64,000 nt of DNA from an uncultured Bacteroidaceae bacterium (GCA_934293005.1 CAKQYA010000011.1:24888-88887), one strand, 5' to 3'; positions 1-12,595 are shown, numbered from the stretch's first letter. A program made the numbers and translations. The notes: a model not told the origin generated them from the sequence alone.

Positions 1-2963
1 TCGCCGTCAGTGACCTTAGTGTCCCATGGGAAAGCGAAGCTTGGGTTTTCCACATCCTGTTTCTGATAAACAGGAGTGCCTTCAATGCCCTCTTCAGCGT
101 TCTCGTATTTTTCTATATACTCAGTCATGTACTCTGTTGGATACTCAGAACCAAGCGAATTGACCTTGACTTGACGATCATTAGCATAGAGGTAAGCGAT
201 ACCAGTATCCCAAAGTTCCTTGTCATATCCTGCAATCTGCCAGTTCTTATATGCCTGATTTGCATCGCCTCCATCACGATAGAATGCCTGGCATTTCACA
301 CGGTAGTAACCAGCAGGGAGAGAATGAAGAGTCTGGTTGATATCGAATGTAGTGTTATAACGCTCTGGCACGCCAAAATACAATGTCTCACTACCAGATA
401 TTTTGTCATTAGTCATATCACCATTCCAACCAGTCTTACCTTCTTCGAAGCCTGGGTTAGCGACAAACAATGTCACGTCAACAGGATTGTCCTCAGTAGC
501 CTTCGAGAGATCAATGTTCTTGTCTGCAAGGAGAACCTTGTTGTACACAAGAGCTATATCGCTTTGGTACTTAGAAAGCTCTTCTACGCTTGCGTATTTC
601 TTAGCGAGGATGTCGTTCTGCTCTGCAACGACCTTTGCAACATCAGGCTTCTTAATATAATCGCCAATGCTTGCGCGGTAATTGATGTAGCTTGCGTATG
701 CATCGTAAATCTCATTAGCCTCGATAGCATCTTTGTATGTGAGGTATATGCCAGCATCCTCATCTTCTTCCATAGACATAACAGATGCCCACGCATTGAT
801 GATGATGTCATACTCAGGAGTGCCCTCTTCATATGCCTCTGCCAAGCTGTAATACTTATCAGCAGGCTTGAAGTTGCTGTTTGCCACTGAATTGGCAGTG
901 ACCACATAATCTGTAGTCTGCTTGAGGATATCTTTAGCCTTAGCGTAGTCTTCTTCTGTGGTGATTTCTGTTGGCAACTGAGCGAGAATAGCATTAGCTG
1001 CTTTCTTATCGCCCATCCACATCAATGTTTCGACATTAGCCTTGACAGCATCAATCTCTTTTGCCAAAAGCGAAGTGTAGTCGACATTCTCTCCATAATA
1101 CTGGAGTTGGAAACCAGTCACAGCATAGAATGCATCAGAAGCGCTACCAATTGTAACAGTGCCATCGTTGACATAGACAACTCCTGTTCTCAACTTCTCC
1201 CATACACCTGAGCGCCAAGCTTCTTTATTGCCGCCCCACCATGGGTTGCCCTTCATTGTCAGAGGAGCGTGTTCCTCTGTCTCGCCCGACTTGATGAAGA
1301 CATACTGCAGTTTAGAGATGTCAGCACCAGCATTGCACATCAGAGCAGACATAGAATAGTATCCGTTAGGAAGGTTTGTGATAGTCTGAGAAATAATCTC
1401 AGGATTGCCAGAAGGCTCTGCTGTCCAACCGCCTATAGCTGGATAACTATGCGACATTGTTATTCCGAGAGAACCGCCATGCCATGTAGTCTGCTTAATG
1501 TTCCACTGACCAGGAGCATCGCCATTGTCGACAATCTTCAAGTTTTCAGCAATAGGAATCCAGTTTTCACGGCCAGCTTCTGCCTTTGCCTCTGAATATC
1601 CCTTCTCTTGGATAGTAGCCCATGTGTTTTCTGGCTGCAACTCATCCTCCACGCCTTCAATTGTTGGGAACACAAATGCGTTAGCCTCTGCATTCCATAC
1701 AGGTGTGTACTGATCCTCGCAGAAGAATGGACGTGAGATTACTGCGGAGAAGTCGTATGCTCCATCCACCTTGTCTTGAGAAAGCAGGTATGGCATGCGC
1801 GCATTAAGCAAGCCGTTGTAGCTATCCTTAAACATGGCGAATGTTTCATCGCCAGTGATTTCGCAGTCAGGGTCAATACATTTTTCAGCAGCCTCAATTG
1901 CAGCAACGAAAGCATCCTTGCCAGGATAGTTCTTGTCTGCAAGATGCTTCATGCTTGGAACGATGCCAGCAATCTTAGCAATATACTCCTGTGCTTCTGT
2001 TGCGTCTTGGAACAATTGCCCAAGCGCAGCCTTTGCCTCAATGCACTCTTCCTTTGTCATTGAAGATATGCTTGAGTGTTCATCATCAAACTCAGCCAAA
2101 ACATCAAGGCAAAGCGAACCGAAGAGACCGTCATTGTTGTCACGGAGATTCTCCATCTTATTATATATTATCTGCACCTCATCCTGCAATGCCATCAACT
2201 CAGCAGCCTCACCAGCTTCGCCCATATAGAACATCTTGAAGTTGGTAGCCATGAATGAGTCAGCGCTCTTAGGCTCTTTCTTCGTTACACCCACACGCAC
2301 ATAACCGTCTTCCGCAAGGAAGAATGTCACAGTATTATACTTTGTGCCTGAACCATCGTCATAAGCCTGGTATTTTCCGGCATTAAACCATACCAATGAG
2401 CCAGGCACTGAAGTAGGTCCATAAACAGTATTGTCAAGGTAAAGGCCATCAGACATATCCCATCCAGCCTCACCTTCAGGCATTGTGTAAAGTTTTTCTG
2501 TGCATTTCTCGAAAAGGCGAGGCATCAGAGGTGTCTGGAATGTGCGTCCAGGCACGAACGAATCGTCATCAACATTGTATGTGCCATTAGCCACATACAT
2601 CTGAGCTAAATCCTGCCATTGGTCAGTTTCGAACCACCCTGGGTCATCTGCCCATGAGTTGCCACAACGATAATAAGCCTGCGCCTCCATCTTGTACATG
2701 CCAGCAGGAAGCTGCACATACTGATAAAGATCTACATCTGCACCATCGTACACCTCAAAGAGTCCGCCTGTCTTAGTAAAAGAACCTTTGGTCGACTCTA
2801 ATTGCCAAGGTTCAAATTCCTCATTTTCAAATTTGAGATTACCCCAACCTATCTGGTCGGTAATCTCATCGCCCACCTTCCACGACGAAGCATCTGGAAG
2901 TTGTGCGTAAGTTGCTGTCATGCCCACAAAGAGCATTGACGCTGTAAGTAGATTTCTTTTCAT
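1..2963 (-). CDS. Very large secreted protein of unknown function (3' end outside window)
   Basis: An open frame runs without a stop from the ATG at 2963 to the window edge, giving at least 987 residues. The N terminus is a signal peptide (MKRNLLTASMLFVGMTATYA, cleavage likely before QLPDA), so the product is exported. I see three related segments whose hallmarks are LPAGMYKMEAQAYYR (about residue 84), LPNGYYSMSALMC (about 530) and LPAGYYRVKCQAFYRDGG (about 879). Each sits near a 'W/GW...' strand pattern, suggesting repeated beta-sandwich, carbohydrate-binding-like modules separated by helical, Lys/Glu/Ala-rich stretches. I do not recognise a catalytic domain or a named family. It is divergent from the HTCS gene and has its own consensus promoter. 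A role at the cell surface in glycan or protein binding is inference. The C terminus, which might carry a type IX sorting tail, is not visible. Confidence 0.85.
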   Translation of the reverse strand, partial: MKRNLLTASMLFVGMTATYAQLPDASSWKVGDEITDQIGWGNLKFENEEFEPWQLESTKGSFTKTGGLFEVYDGADVDLYQYVQLPAGMYKMEAQAYYRCGNSWADDPGWFETDQWQDLAQMYVANGTYNVDDDSFVPGRTFQTPLMPRLFEKCTEKLYTMPEGEAGWDMSDGLYLDNTVYGPTSVPGSLVWFNAGKYQAYDDGSGTKYNTVTFFLAEDGYVRVGVTKKEPKSADSFMATNFKMFYMGEAGEAAELMALQDEVQIIYNKMENLRDNNDGLFGSLCLDVLAEFDDEHSSISSMTKEECIEAKAALGQLFQDATEAQEYIAKIAGIVPSMKHLADKNYPGKDAFVAAIEAAEKCIDPDCEITGDETFAMFKDSYNGLLNARMPYLLSQDKVDGAYDFSAVISRPFFCEDQYTPVWNAEANAFVFPTIEGVEDELQPENTWATIQEKGYSEAKAEAGRENWIPIAENLKIVDNGDAPGQWNIKQTTWHGGSLGITMSHSYPAIGGWTAEPSGNPEIISQTITNLPNGYYSMSALMCNAGADISKLQYVFIKSGETEEHAPLTMKGNPWWGGNKEAWRSGVWEKLRTGVVYVNDGTVTIGSASDAFYAVTGFQLQYYGENVDYTSLLAKEIDAVKANVETLMWMGDKKAANAILAQLPTEITTEEDYAKAKDILKQTTDYVVTANSVANSNFKPADKYYSLAEAYEEGTPEYDIIINAWASVMSMEEDEDAGIYLTYKDAIEANEIYDAYASYINYRASIGDYIKKPDVAKVVAEQNDILAKKYASVEELSKYQSDIALVYNKVLLADKNIDLSKATEDNPVDVTLFVANPGFEEGKTGWNGDMTNDKISGSETLYFGVPERYNTTFDINQTLHSLPAGYYRVKCQAFYRDGGDANQAYKNWQIAGYDKELWDTGIAYLYANDRQVKVNSLGSEYPTEYMTEYIEKYENAEEGIEGTPVYQKQDVENPSFAFPWDTKVTDG

Positions 2964-3056
2964 TAGATTTTAGGAATTAAATGAAAACATGAATTGATTA
3001 GTTACATTCTTTGTTGAACAAGTCAAGTGTGACGTGTCACATCTTAAAATGTGCTG

Positions 3057-3088
3057 CAAATATAGGACAGCTAAAATAATTATACAAT
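3057..3088 (-). promoter_or_regulatory. Bacteroidota-type promoter of the large secreted protein gene
   Basis: On the minus strand TATATTTG (3064-3057) matches the -7 consensus TAnnTTTG. An ATTG at 3088-3085 matches the -33 element at 20 nt spacing. An inverted repeat TGTGAC-GT-GTCACA at 3028-3041 falls in the predicted 5' leader and could be an operator; that is inference. Confidence 0.6.
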
Positions 3089-3250
3089 ACTCGCGCACGT
3101 TATTAGCCAACATTGATGCTTTTATAATAATATTTTTTCAGAGCCCAATAACAGCAGTCCTCAAAATCTAAAAGAAATGATTCATATTCTAAAGCCACAT
3201 TAAAACACAGAAAAAACACCGCAAAGATGTTACTGTAAATAAAAAATGTG

Positions 3251-3258
3251 TAACTTTG
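3251..3258 (+). promoter_or_regulatory. -7 box (TAACTTTG) of the HTCS gene
   Basis: TAACTTTG matches the Bacteroidota -7 consensus and lies about 75 nt before the HTCS start. No good -33 TTTG is seen at the expected distance. The rest of the 2964-3332 gap is AT-rich spacer plus the divergent promoter. Confidence 0.5.
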
Positions 3259-3332
3259 CAGGTGTTTATCACAAATAGACCATCAATTAACCGACTAAAA
3301 CACATAAGCTATCATACGGTGACAGACATCAT

Positions 3333-6300
3333 ATGATGCCATCGCCTACAGCTCCTATGACTATGTTACGACAAAAATCAATACTCTCATTCTTATTGGC
3401 TACAATATGTGTGGCTGCACTGCAAGCTCAAGTGGCGAGACTATATTCCACACAGCATGGCCTCAAGACAAACAGTTGCAACAGCGTGAACATTGACTCC
3501 AAAGGCCTTGTGTGGGTCTCTGGCTACAACACGCTCGGCACATTCGACGGAACTAAGTTCCAATATTTGCCAAACACCGACAAGGATGGACGCCAACTCT
3601 TCCAAAACGTATATTGTGTAAAGGAAGAAACTGACTCTAAATACTGGGTGTGCACATCACAAGGACTTTACATGCTTAATGCGCGAGAAAACAAATACCA
3701 GCTCGTGAAGCCCGCCAATGGCATGTCCAATCAATACGGACATGCCACAAATGACATTATCGATTACCCTCTTAAAGACTACAAGCTCATAACCACCGAT
3801 GGATTCAAAGTGCATGTTCTCAACACTGCCACCATGCAAGAGGACACCAAGATTGCAAACACAATCAATAAAATAATACAGGATGGATTCGTAAGGCAAC
3901 CTCTAATAGACCAATACCAAAGATTATGGGTAACCACACCGAGCACCCCTGTTGTCTGCGTAGACTTGAAGAATATGGCACGCCATAAATTCCAAATCAC
4001 GCCTGCGGCAAAAGCCTTGCTTGACATCAGCAATGTCACCTGCCTGCTGGAAATATCACGTGGACTCCTCATAGGCACAAACCATGGCCTTCTCTTCTAC
4101 AACCATCAAACAAACACAGTGGAAGAACTTAACATGCCTGGCAATAACCTGCCGGTGAGCTCAATGATCAAGACACATGAAGACAGAATACTCATAGGCA
4201 CTAACGGGCGAGGCATATGGGAGCACCATGAGACCAACGGCATGCACACCCTCACCCCTCTTTACCGACAGGCATCTGGAGCTGACTTGTCTTATGGAAA
4301 GGTCATGAAGATGGAAGAAGACCACAACGGCAATGTCATTGCTGTATTCCTGCAAAAAGGACTCGTTGTCATTCCTCCACTCAACGACTGCTTCCATTAT
4401 CACCCCATATCCCCAACAGGCAACGGCCTGAATGCCACATGCGTCACATCTATGGCCATCGATAGCAACAATAACTATTGGGTTGCAACCGATGGATGCG
4501 GCATATTCACGACCCAAGGCATGAAACTTGCCACAGCAACACCCGCAAGCGACGGCCTCAACTCTCTCCTTGTACAATCAGTTGTCATCGACAAATACGG
4601 CACTATCTGGGCTGGCTCATACGGTGGCGGCGTGCAGTATATGTCTGGCGGACGTTGGACTGATGCCGGACTCACCTCATTGAATAAAGAAAATGTCATG
4701 CAGATGCAGTATCAGCCCAAGTATGACCAACTGCTTGTGGCTACCAATGGACATGGCATTTACCGCATCAACGTGAAGAGCAAACAAATATCAAAGATTG
4801 ACCTTCCGTTCTATTACAACCAATGGGTGTCAAGCGTGCTCTTAGACAACAATTCAACCATATGGATAGGCACAAGCAACGGACTCGTCTACTATACATA
4901 CCGCACAGGCAAGTACGAATGGATAACACTCAATAAGACTCCATTGAATAATGTGAGCGACATCAAGCAAGATGGCAACAACATTCTCATAGCCTGCGAC
5001 GAAGGACTCATCATATACAATATCAACACAAACAAACAACGCCTCATCACCGACACAGACGGACTGCACACCAAGGCCGTGAGAGCCATAATGGTCACAC
5101 CTGACCGCATATGGCTTGCCACACGCACAGATATTGCATCTATAGACAAGAAAGATTACAAAGTGCGCAACTTCTCATCTTTCAGTGGTTATAAGATAGG
5201 AGAATTCCACCGTGGTTCATCTTTGCAGCCAAGCAGCAACTATATCCTATTCAGCGGCGATAACGGCATCATATGCTTCACCCCGCAACTTATTCTTAAC
5301 AGAAAGCGTCAGCTGGAACATCTGTATTTCACAAACATAGAGACCCCTCTTCACACAGAGCAACTCGATGCCAGCATTCTATATGCAAAAAACATCAAAC
5401 TCGCCTACAACAACAGCTCTTTTGTCATCGACTTCGCTATTCCTGAGATTGGCGACCCTGACCGCATACACTACGACTACATTCTCAAAAACCATGAAAC
5501 ACTGTGGCATACAGATGTGAGCACCCATTCAGCCAGCTACTCGTCCCTTCCAGCAGGCGACTACACCCTGTGCGTCAGAGCCTACATTGAAGACAACCCT
5601 GACGAATACATTGAAAATGAGATATCAATAAGCATAGCCTCACCGTGGTACACATCCACATGGGCTATTATAGTGTATCTTGTCATCATCTTAATGATGG
5701 CATATGTGGCACTACAACAACTGAACATACGAAGAAACCAAAAGCGTCTGCTGCGCGAGGCAGCCGAGCGCAACATGATAAAAGAAGCCAAACTGAAGCT
5801 CTTCACATCAATCACACACGAACTGCGCTCGCCACTCACCATGATACAGTCGCCTCTCAAACAGCTCATGCATGAAGACTCAAATAGCGAGCACCAATCG
5901 CTATATGGCATCATGCTACGCAACTGCAACCGACTGCTCGACATAGTGAAGCAGATTACCGACATCCGTAAAATCGACTCAGGCCAGCTGAATCTCAAAC
6001 TGGAGGAGACCGACTACGTGGAATACAGTGAGCAGATATATGAACAATTCAAAGGCTACGCATCTGTCAAGCATATCAATTTTGTCATCGACAACAAAGA
6101 AGAAGAATTGCCGATGATGATCGACACCACACATTTTGAGAAAATCATAACAAACATCCTCTCAAATGCATTCAAATACACACCCGAAGGCGGCACCATC
6201 ACTGCAACAAGCAGCATATCTGGACACAAAGCGCAAATAACCATCACCAACACAGGCTCACACATCGATGAGAATAACATCGAGCACCTGTGGGAACGCT

Positions 6301-7295
6301 TCTACCAATGCAACAACAGCGATGACAAGTCGGGCTCTGGCATTGGACTTAACCTTGTGTATGAATTGGTCAAGATGCACCAAGGCGACATTGCTGTGAC
6401 AAATCTGAAGCCAGACGGCGTGCAGTTCATGCTCACATTCCCGCTATACAACACTCCTGAGCCTGCTGCTGCAAAAAGCAACACCAAGACAACCATCCTC
6501 ATAGTGGACGATGATGTCGAACTTGCGTCATACTTGAAAAGCCAACTCGAAAACTACTACAACATCATCACAAATTACTCAGGTTCTGCAGCATGGAAGA
6601 CAGTTCTTGCCCACCGTCCCGACCTCGTCATAACAGACTACAACATGCCTAACGGCAATGGCATGGAACTGTGTCAAAACATAAAAAACAACCCTGACAC
6701 AGAAGACATTCCCGTCATCATGCTCACAGGTGAAGGCAACGAAACACTTCAACTACACAGTCTCAACAGTTCGGCCGATCACTATTTAGAGAAACCTGTC
6801 AACATGATGCTTCTCAAGTCATGCATCACACAAGTGCTCAAGGTTAGAGCCAGCATGCGTTCAAAAGCCAAGAGAATTGAATTCACCACCACTGTATCGT
6901 CACAAAAACAGGAAGAACCTCTAATCAATGCAAACGACAAGCTCTTCTCACGCATAGACGAAGTGATAGCTGAGCACATCGACGATTCGGAATTCAGCGT
7001 CAAGCAACTTAGCGAGGAAGTAGGCTTGAGCCGTGCCCATTTGGTGCGCAAGATGAAGGCCAACTACAATATGACGCCAAACAGTTTCATACGTTCATAT
7101 CGCCTGAAACGAGCAGCTTATCTATTAGTAAACAACAATGTCAATGTAAGTGAGATTGCCTACAAAGTAGGCTTCTCCAGCCACTCTTATTTCACCACAT
7201 CCTTCCACGACTACTTCATGATGTCGCCAAAAGAGTTTATCGCTTTCTATTCACAGCCAGAAAACAAAGAAGCTCTCGACAAATTATTGGAATAG
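3333..7295 (+). CDS. Hybrid two-component system regulator (HTCS: sensor kinase, receiver and AraC output in one protein)
   Basis: This 1320-residue protein has the full HTCS layout. A signal peptide (probably from the internal Met at 3363, MLRQKSILSFLLATICVAAL) precedes many regulator-propeller blades such as TIWIGTSNGLVYYT and NYWVATDGCGIF. A Y_Y_Y-type domain follows, then one membrane helix near residues 772-792. The kinase has an H-box THELRSP with His829, an N-box NILSNAFKYTPEGG and a G-box GSGIGLNLV. The receiver has acidic DDD and phospho-acceptor Asp1102 (VITDYNMPNGNG) with Lys in EKPVN. An AraC helix-turn-helix (LSEEVGLSRAHLVRKM; VSEIAYKVGFSSHSYF) ends it. In this family the periplasmic propeller binds an oligosaccharide and activates nearby polysaccharide-utilisation genes. 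Candidate targets are the divergent secreted protein and the downstream esterase and GH5, although no SusC/D pair is adjacent. Start choice between 3333 and 3363 is open. Confidence 0.96.
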   Translation: MMPSPTAPMTMLRQKSILSFLLATICVAALQAQVARLYSTQHGLKTNSCNSVNIDSKGLVWVSGYNTLGTFDGTKFQYLPNTDKDGRQLFQNVYCVKEETDSKYWVCTSQGLYMLNARENKYQLVKPANGMSNQYGHATNDIIDYPLKDYKLITTDGFKVHVLNTATMQEDTKIANTINKIIQDGFVRQPLIDQYQRLWVTTPSTPVVCVDLKNMARHKFQITPAAKALLDISNVTCLLEISRGLLIGTNHGLLFYNHQTNTVEELNMPGNNLPVSSMIKTHEDRILIGTNGRGIWEHHETNGMHTLTPLYRQASGADLSYGKVMKMEEDHNGNVIAVFLQKGLVVIPPLNDCFHYHPISPTGNGLNATCVTSMAIDSNNNYWVATDGCGIFTTQGMKLATATPASDGLNSLLVQSVVIDKYGTIWAGSYGGGVQYMSGGRWTDAGLTSLNKENVMQMQYQPKYDQLLVATNGHGIYRINVKSKQISKIDLPFYYNQWVSSVLLDNNSTIWIGTSNGLVYYTYRTGKYEWITLNKTPLNNVSDIKQDGNNILIACDEGLIIYNINTNKQRLITDTDGLHTKAVRAIMVTPDRIWLATRTDIASIDKKDYKVRNFSSFSGYKIGEFHRGSSLQPSSNYILFSGDNGIICFTPQLILNRKRQLEHLYFTNIETPLHTEQLDASILYAKNIKLAYNNSSFVIDFAIPEIGDPDRIHYDYILKNHETLWHTDVSTHSASYSSLPAGDYTLCVRAYIEDNPDEYIENEISISIASPWYTSTWAIIVYLVIILMMAYVALQQLNIRRNQKRLLREAAERNMIKEAKLKLFTSITHELRSPLTMIQSPLKQLMHEDSNSEHQSLYGIMLRNCNRLLDIVKQITDIRKIDSGQLNLKLEETDYVEYSEQIYEQFKGYASVKHINFVIDNKEEELPMMIDTTHFEKIITNILSNAFKYTPEGGTITATSSISGHKAQITITNTGSHIDENNIEHLWERFYQCNNSDDKSGSGIGLNLVYELVKMHQGDIAVTNLKPDGVQFMLTFPLYNTPEPAAAKSNTKTTILIVDDDVELASYLKSQLENYYNIITNYSGSAAWKTVLAHRPDLVITDYNMPNGNGMELCQNIKNNPDTEDIPVIMLTGEGNETLQLHSLNSSADHYLEKPVNMMLLKSCITQVLKVRASMRSKAKRIEFTTTVSSQKQEEPLINANDKLFSRIDEVIAEHIDDSEFSVKQLSEEVGLSRAHLVRKMKANYNMTPNSFIRSYRLKRAAYLLVNNNVNVSEIAYKVGFSSHSYFTTSFHDYFMMSPKEFIAFYSQPENKEALDKLLE

Positions 7296-7340
7296 GAATG
7301 ATTTGTGACAAGTGGAAAAATAATAACCATAATATATGAC

Positions 7341-7380
7341 GATAACGGGCTGAAAGTTTCATTACTTTCAGCCCGTTATC
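7341..7380. terminator. Perfect 16-bp stem hairpin downstream of HTCS
   Basis: GATAACGGGCTGAAAG (7341-7356) pairs exactly with 7365-7380 around an 8-nt loop. A second hairpin, ATGCATTCT/AGAATGCAT, is at 7439-7463. Together they separate the HTCS gene from the convergent esterase gene and probably end transcription from both sides. Confidence 0.75.
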
Positions 7381-7409
7381 ATTATTCACATGTGATGTTA
7401 AGTAATATT

Positions 7410-7433
7410 CCCCAATCGGCCATTAGATTTGAG
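7410..7433. repeat. REP-like intergenic hairpin, copy 1 (degenerate)
   Basis: The core ATCGGCCATTAGATTTG matches the window consensus AACCCAAATC-GGTCATTA-GATTTGGGTT, which recurs nine times between genes. This copy is the most decayed and its outer stem is incomplete. Confidence 0.5.
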
Positions 7434-7486
7434 ATAACATGCATTCTGCTCATTAGAATGCATATTATCCTAATATCCCATATAAT

Positions 7487-10025
<2,539 letters not shown>

Positions 10026-10059
10026 TCTGCCTGACTAATACCTGAATATACCAATAAAA

Positions 10060-12036
10060 TTATTTGATGATTTTTCTCACGCTGCCATCTTTCATTCTTA
10101 TAATCTGCACGCCCTTCTGTGAAGCAGGCACAACCTGACCGCTGACAGAATAATGAGTGCCCGCATCAACAGTGCTCGACTGCACGCTGCCAATGCCTGT
10201 AGCAATATTCTGTCCATCCTGAGAAAGGTACACATCCTTCACATAAATGTTTTGCTTAGAAGGAGCATAGAATCCCGACAGGCGTATATTGCTGAGATTT
10301 AATGCTTGGCCAGCACTTGTCTTAATATCCTTCAGGTCGATGACATACTCATACCATGTCGCCCCATCCTCAATCTTTTTAACAAGTGATTTGTTCAAAT
10401 CAAGTGTATAAGACTCTGCCCAATAATTTGCATTGTCATAGAGGCGGAAGTGTGAACCTGCACTCGGCTTAGCAACAAGTTTGAGCACCAAATAGTTGTA
10501 GGCAGAGATGTCTATGCCTTCCTCAAATCGCCAACCTGCGAAACCGCCTGCATTGACTGTGACAGCAGCCTTAAACGATGTGGAAGAATATTTCACCGCA
10601 TTCTTATAAAGAATGTCTGGCACGAAGCAGTCAACATCCTTCTTCATCTCAAACGGATTGTCTGGAACAACCTGAACTGGCTGATAACGGTAGTCGGCCG
10701 AATAGTTGACCTTAGCATAGTCGGCATACCATTCCACACATGCTACGCCACTTGCCTCATGTGGGTCGAGACCGTTCTTCTCCATTGCAGTCTTGAAGGC
10801 TGGCACAAATTTATGCTGATTGCGCTTCCAATAAGAGTCAATGTCCATGTAGCAAGCAGTTCCTGAGAGTGTCATGGAGATGTTGCCAAACTTGTCGAGC
10901 GTGTATTTATAAGCAGCGCCCCAATTGCTTGTTGTGCCTGTGGCCCATGTGCCATAATTGCTCAACACCCAGTCGCCATGCTCATTATAGTGGCCTGTGC
11001 CTTCTTTCTCAGGGCTCCAGTCCACCTCTGTGATGACAATAGGATTGGTGCCGATGATTGGGCATGATGTTCGGAACTGCTCTGAGTATGCCTCCATGCC
11101 TTGCTTTGAGTTGATGGCATATTTAGCTTGATAGTTCTCCGAATAGTTCTTGTCATCACCGCCATACCATCCCACATAGTTGTGTACGGCATAACCGATG
11201 TTATCGCCTGTGATGCCATACTTGCCATAATCACGGTAATTGCCTTGCCAACCAGTGCCTGGCACCCAGATGACGCCCTCATACCCGTTAGCGCGCATCT
11301 TGTCCACAACAGGCTGGAAGAAGTCGTGAAGAGCTTTTTCCGACTGTGCGCCACCTTTGCCTTTCAATGTGACAGGCTCATTGCCAAGCTCAATCATTAT
11401 CTGGCCTGCATATTTCTTTATGGTCTCATTCTGAGTCACAATATCCCACACGGTCATGATGTAGTCATTGTAGTAGTCGCCTACCTCAACATATCCAGGG
11501 AACACGCCAGGTGGACGCATAATGACATAAAGTCCATGAGAAAGCGCCTTTTCGGCTATAGGGATATAGAGATTGTTCAGGTGCTCCTTGAGTTCTGCTT
11601 GTGAAAACTTGCTTATGTTTGCCTCGCCGCTCACTTCATTGCCATGAGGGTCTATGGTCTTGCCGTCCTTAATGGTGAAGCCCTTGGCCAATGTTTTCGA
11701 CTTGTTGAGCCAACAAGGGTCAAGATGCAGACGGAACAGGTTGCAATACGCTCCTTGAGCATTGTCGGTTAAACCTGTGAAAAGAGTGTTGAAATACACT
11801 GTCGCCTTTTTTGCGTCAGTAGCATTTTCTGCGCTGTTTCCCCAACGATAACTATTGAAGTAAGGACTGGGCGTGTCCATCACGCCATGGAGCACAACCT
11901 TATTGCCGAATGGATCCTTCAGGTTGTTGCCATCAACGTGCAGCGGCTGGAGGTCATAGTAGACATCAGTTTGTGCTTGTGCACCAAATGCCATCATCAT
12001 GAATGAGATGGCAAGTGTTAGTGTAGATTTATTCAT
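10060..12036 (-). CDS. Secreted glycoside hydrolase family 5 enzyme with C-terminal binding module
   Basis: The 658-residue product starts with a signal peptide ending at AQA (about residue 22). The catalytic (beta/alpha)8 domain (about 30-430) shows the GH5 signatures: acid/base Glu220 in IELGNEP, a conserved His in AVHNYVGWY (about 285) and nucleophile Glu337 in IVITEVDW. Family members cleave beta-1,4 glucans, mannans or xylans; the subfamily cannot be fixed by eye. Residues about 490-620 form a beta-sandwich-like module related to that of the adjacent esterase (GFAGWRFEEGIDISAYNYLV). The tail (YSVSGQVV...VQIIRMKDG...) resembles a type IX sorting signal. It is the upstream member of a GH5-esterase pair near the HTCS, so co-regulation is plausible. 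Confidence 0.9.
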   Translation of the reverse strand: MNKSTLTLAISFMMMAFGAQAQTDVYYDLQPLHVDGNNLKDPFGNKVVLHGVMDTPSPYFNSYRWGNSAENATDAKKATVYFNTLFTGLTDNAQGAYCNLFRLHLDPCWLNKSKTLAKGFTIKDGKTIDPHGNEVSGEANISKFSQAELKEHLNNLYIPIAEKALSHGLYVIMRPPGVFPGYVEVGDYYNDYIMTVWDIVTQNETIKKYAGQIMIELGNEPVTLKGKGGAQSEKALHDFFQPVVDKMRANGYEGVIWVPGTGWQGNYRDYGKYGITGDNIGYAVHNYVGWYGGDDKNYSENYQAKYAINSKQGMEAYSEQFRTSCPIIGTNPIVITEVDWSPEKEGTGHYNEHGDWVLSNYGTWATGTTSNWGAAYKYTLDKFGNISMTLSGTACYMDIDSYWKRNQHKFVPAFKTAMEKNGLDPHEASGVACVEWYADYAKVNYSADYRYQPVQVVPDNPFEMKKDVDCFVPDILYKNAVKYSSTSFKAAVTVNAGGFAGWRFEEGIDISAYNYLVLKLVAKPSAGSHFRLYDNANYWAESYTLDLNKSLVKKIEDGATWYEYVIDLKDIKTSAGQALNLSNIRLSGFYAPSKQNIYVKDVYLSQDGQNIATGIGSVQSSTVDAGTHYSVSGQVVPASQKGVQIIRMKDGSVRKIIK

Positions 12037-12120
12037 ACGCTGATTTTAGTTTAGTTTGTCTTGTCTATCGTCTTGGCCACACAAATAATCTGCGCAAGCC
12101 AAGCGTTTCATTTCTTATTG

Positions 12121-12128
12121 CAAATTTA
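12121..12128 (-). promoter_or_regulatory. -7 box of the GH5 gene
   Basis: TAAATTTG on the minus strand matches TAnnTTTG and lies about 85 nt before the GH5 start. No clear -33 TTTG accompanies it, which would fit activator dependence. Confidence 0.45.
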
Positions 12129-12345
12129 TATTCTGTTTTAAATATATAGTATCAGAAAAAAATCTTTTACTATAAGATTTTGCACAACAACGAGAAAACT
12201 CAACTAAAAAGCACACAAATGGTCTCTTATGTTACATAAAAGGGAAAACGGGCAATCATCACGTTGTGTTCACTTTCGCTTCTCAACGCCATTAACATAT
12301 TATGGTGCAATTTCATGCCTTGGTCATGCATTACATGCACTAACA

Positions 12346-12533
12346 TAAGTAGGTGTTCATAATTATTTTTATATTTGACGCACCCTATCTTGAGGCAGAT
12401 TTTTCTTCTGTTTGATGGAGCTATGCGGGCATAGTGACTGATAAACAGAAGGAAAAGATGGCCAAGAGAGAGCGTGACAAATGTGAGAGTGGCTTACTTT
12501 GATATAATAAAATAATTTTGAACACCTACTTAA
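12346..12533. mobile_element. Full-length palindromic MITE-like element, copy A
   Basis: The element starts TAAGTAGGTGTTCATAATTA and ends with the inverted version at 12533. It is flanked by TA, suggesting a TA target duplication. Inside, an inverted pair CTTCTGTTT/AAACAGAAG encloses a small CTATGC/GCATAG stem, so the whole element can fold back on itself. Its sequence is nearly identical to the reverse complement of 34731-34917. It encodes nothing convincing. It contains TATATTTG at 12370-12377, a -7-like box pointing towards leuS. Confidence 0.85.
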
Positions 12534-12595
12534 ACAAAACCAAAGCCCATAAGCCATCTGAAACGTAATAAGTTGGAAATTTTCATCCGTTAGGT

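Noticed and set aside
171..2258. Several plus-strand open frames opposite the large secreted protein
   Set aside because: They overlap each other and the long continuous minus-strand frame that has a signal peptide and promoter; they are antisense shadows.
12369..12557. 62-codon open frame inside MITE copy A
   Set aside because: It follows the palindromic element, has no promoter of its own on that strand, and is not preserved in the deleted copies.
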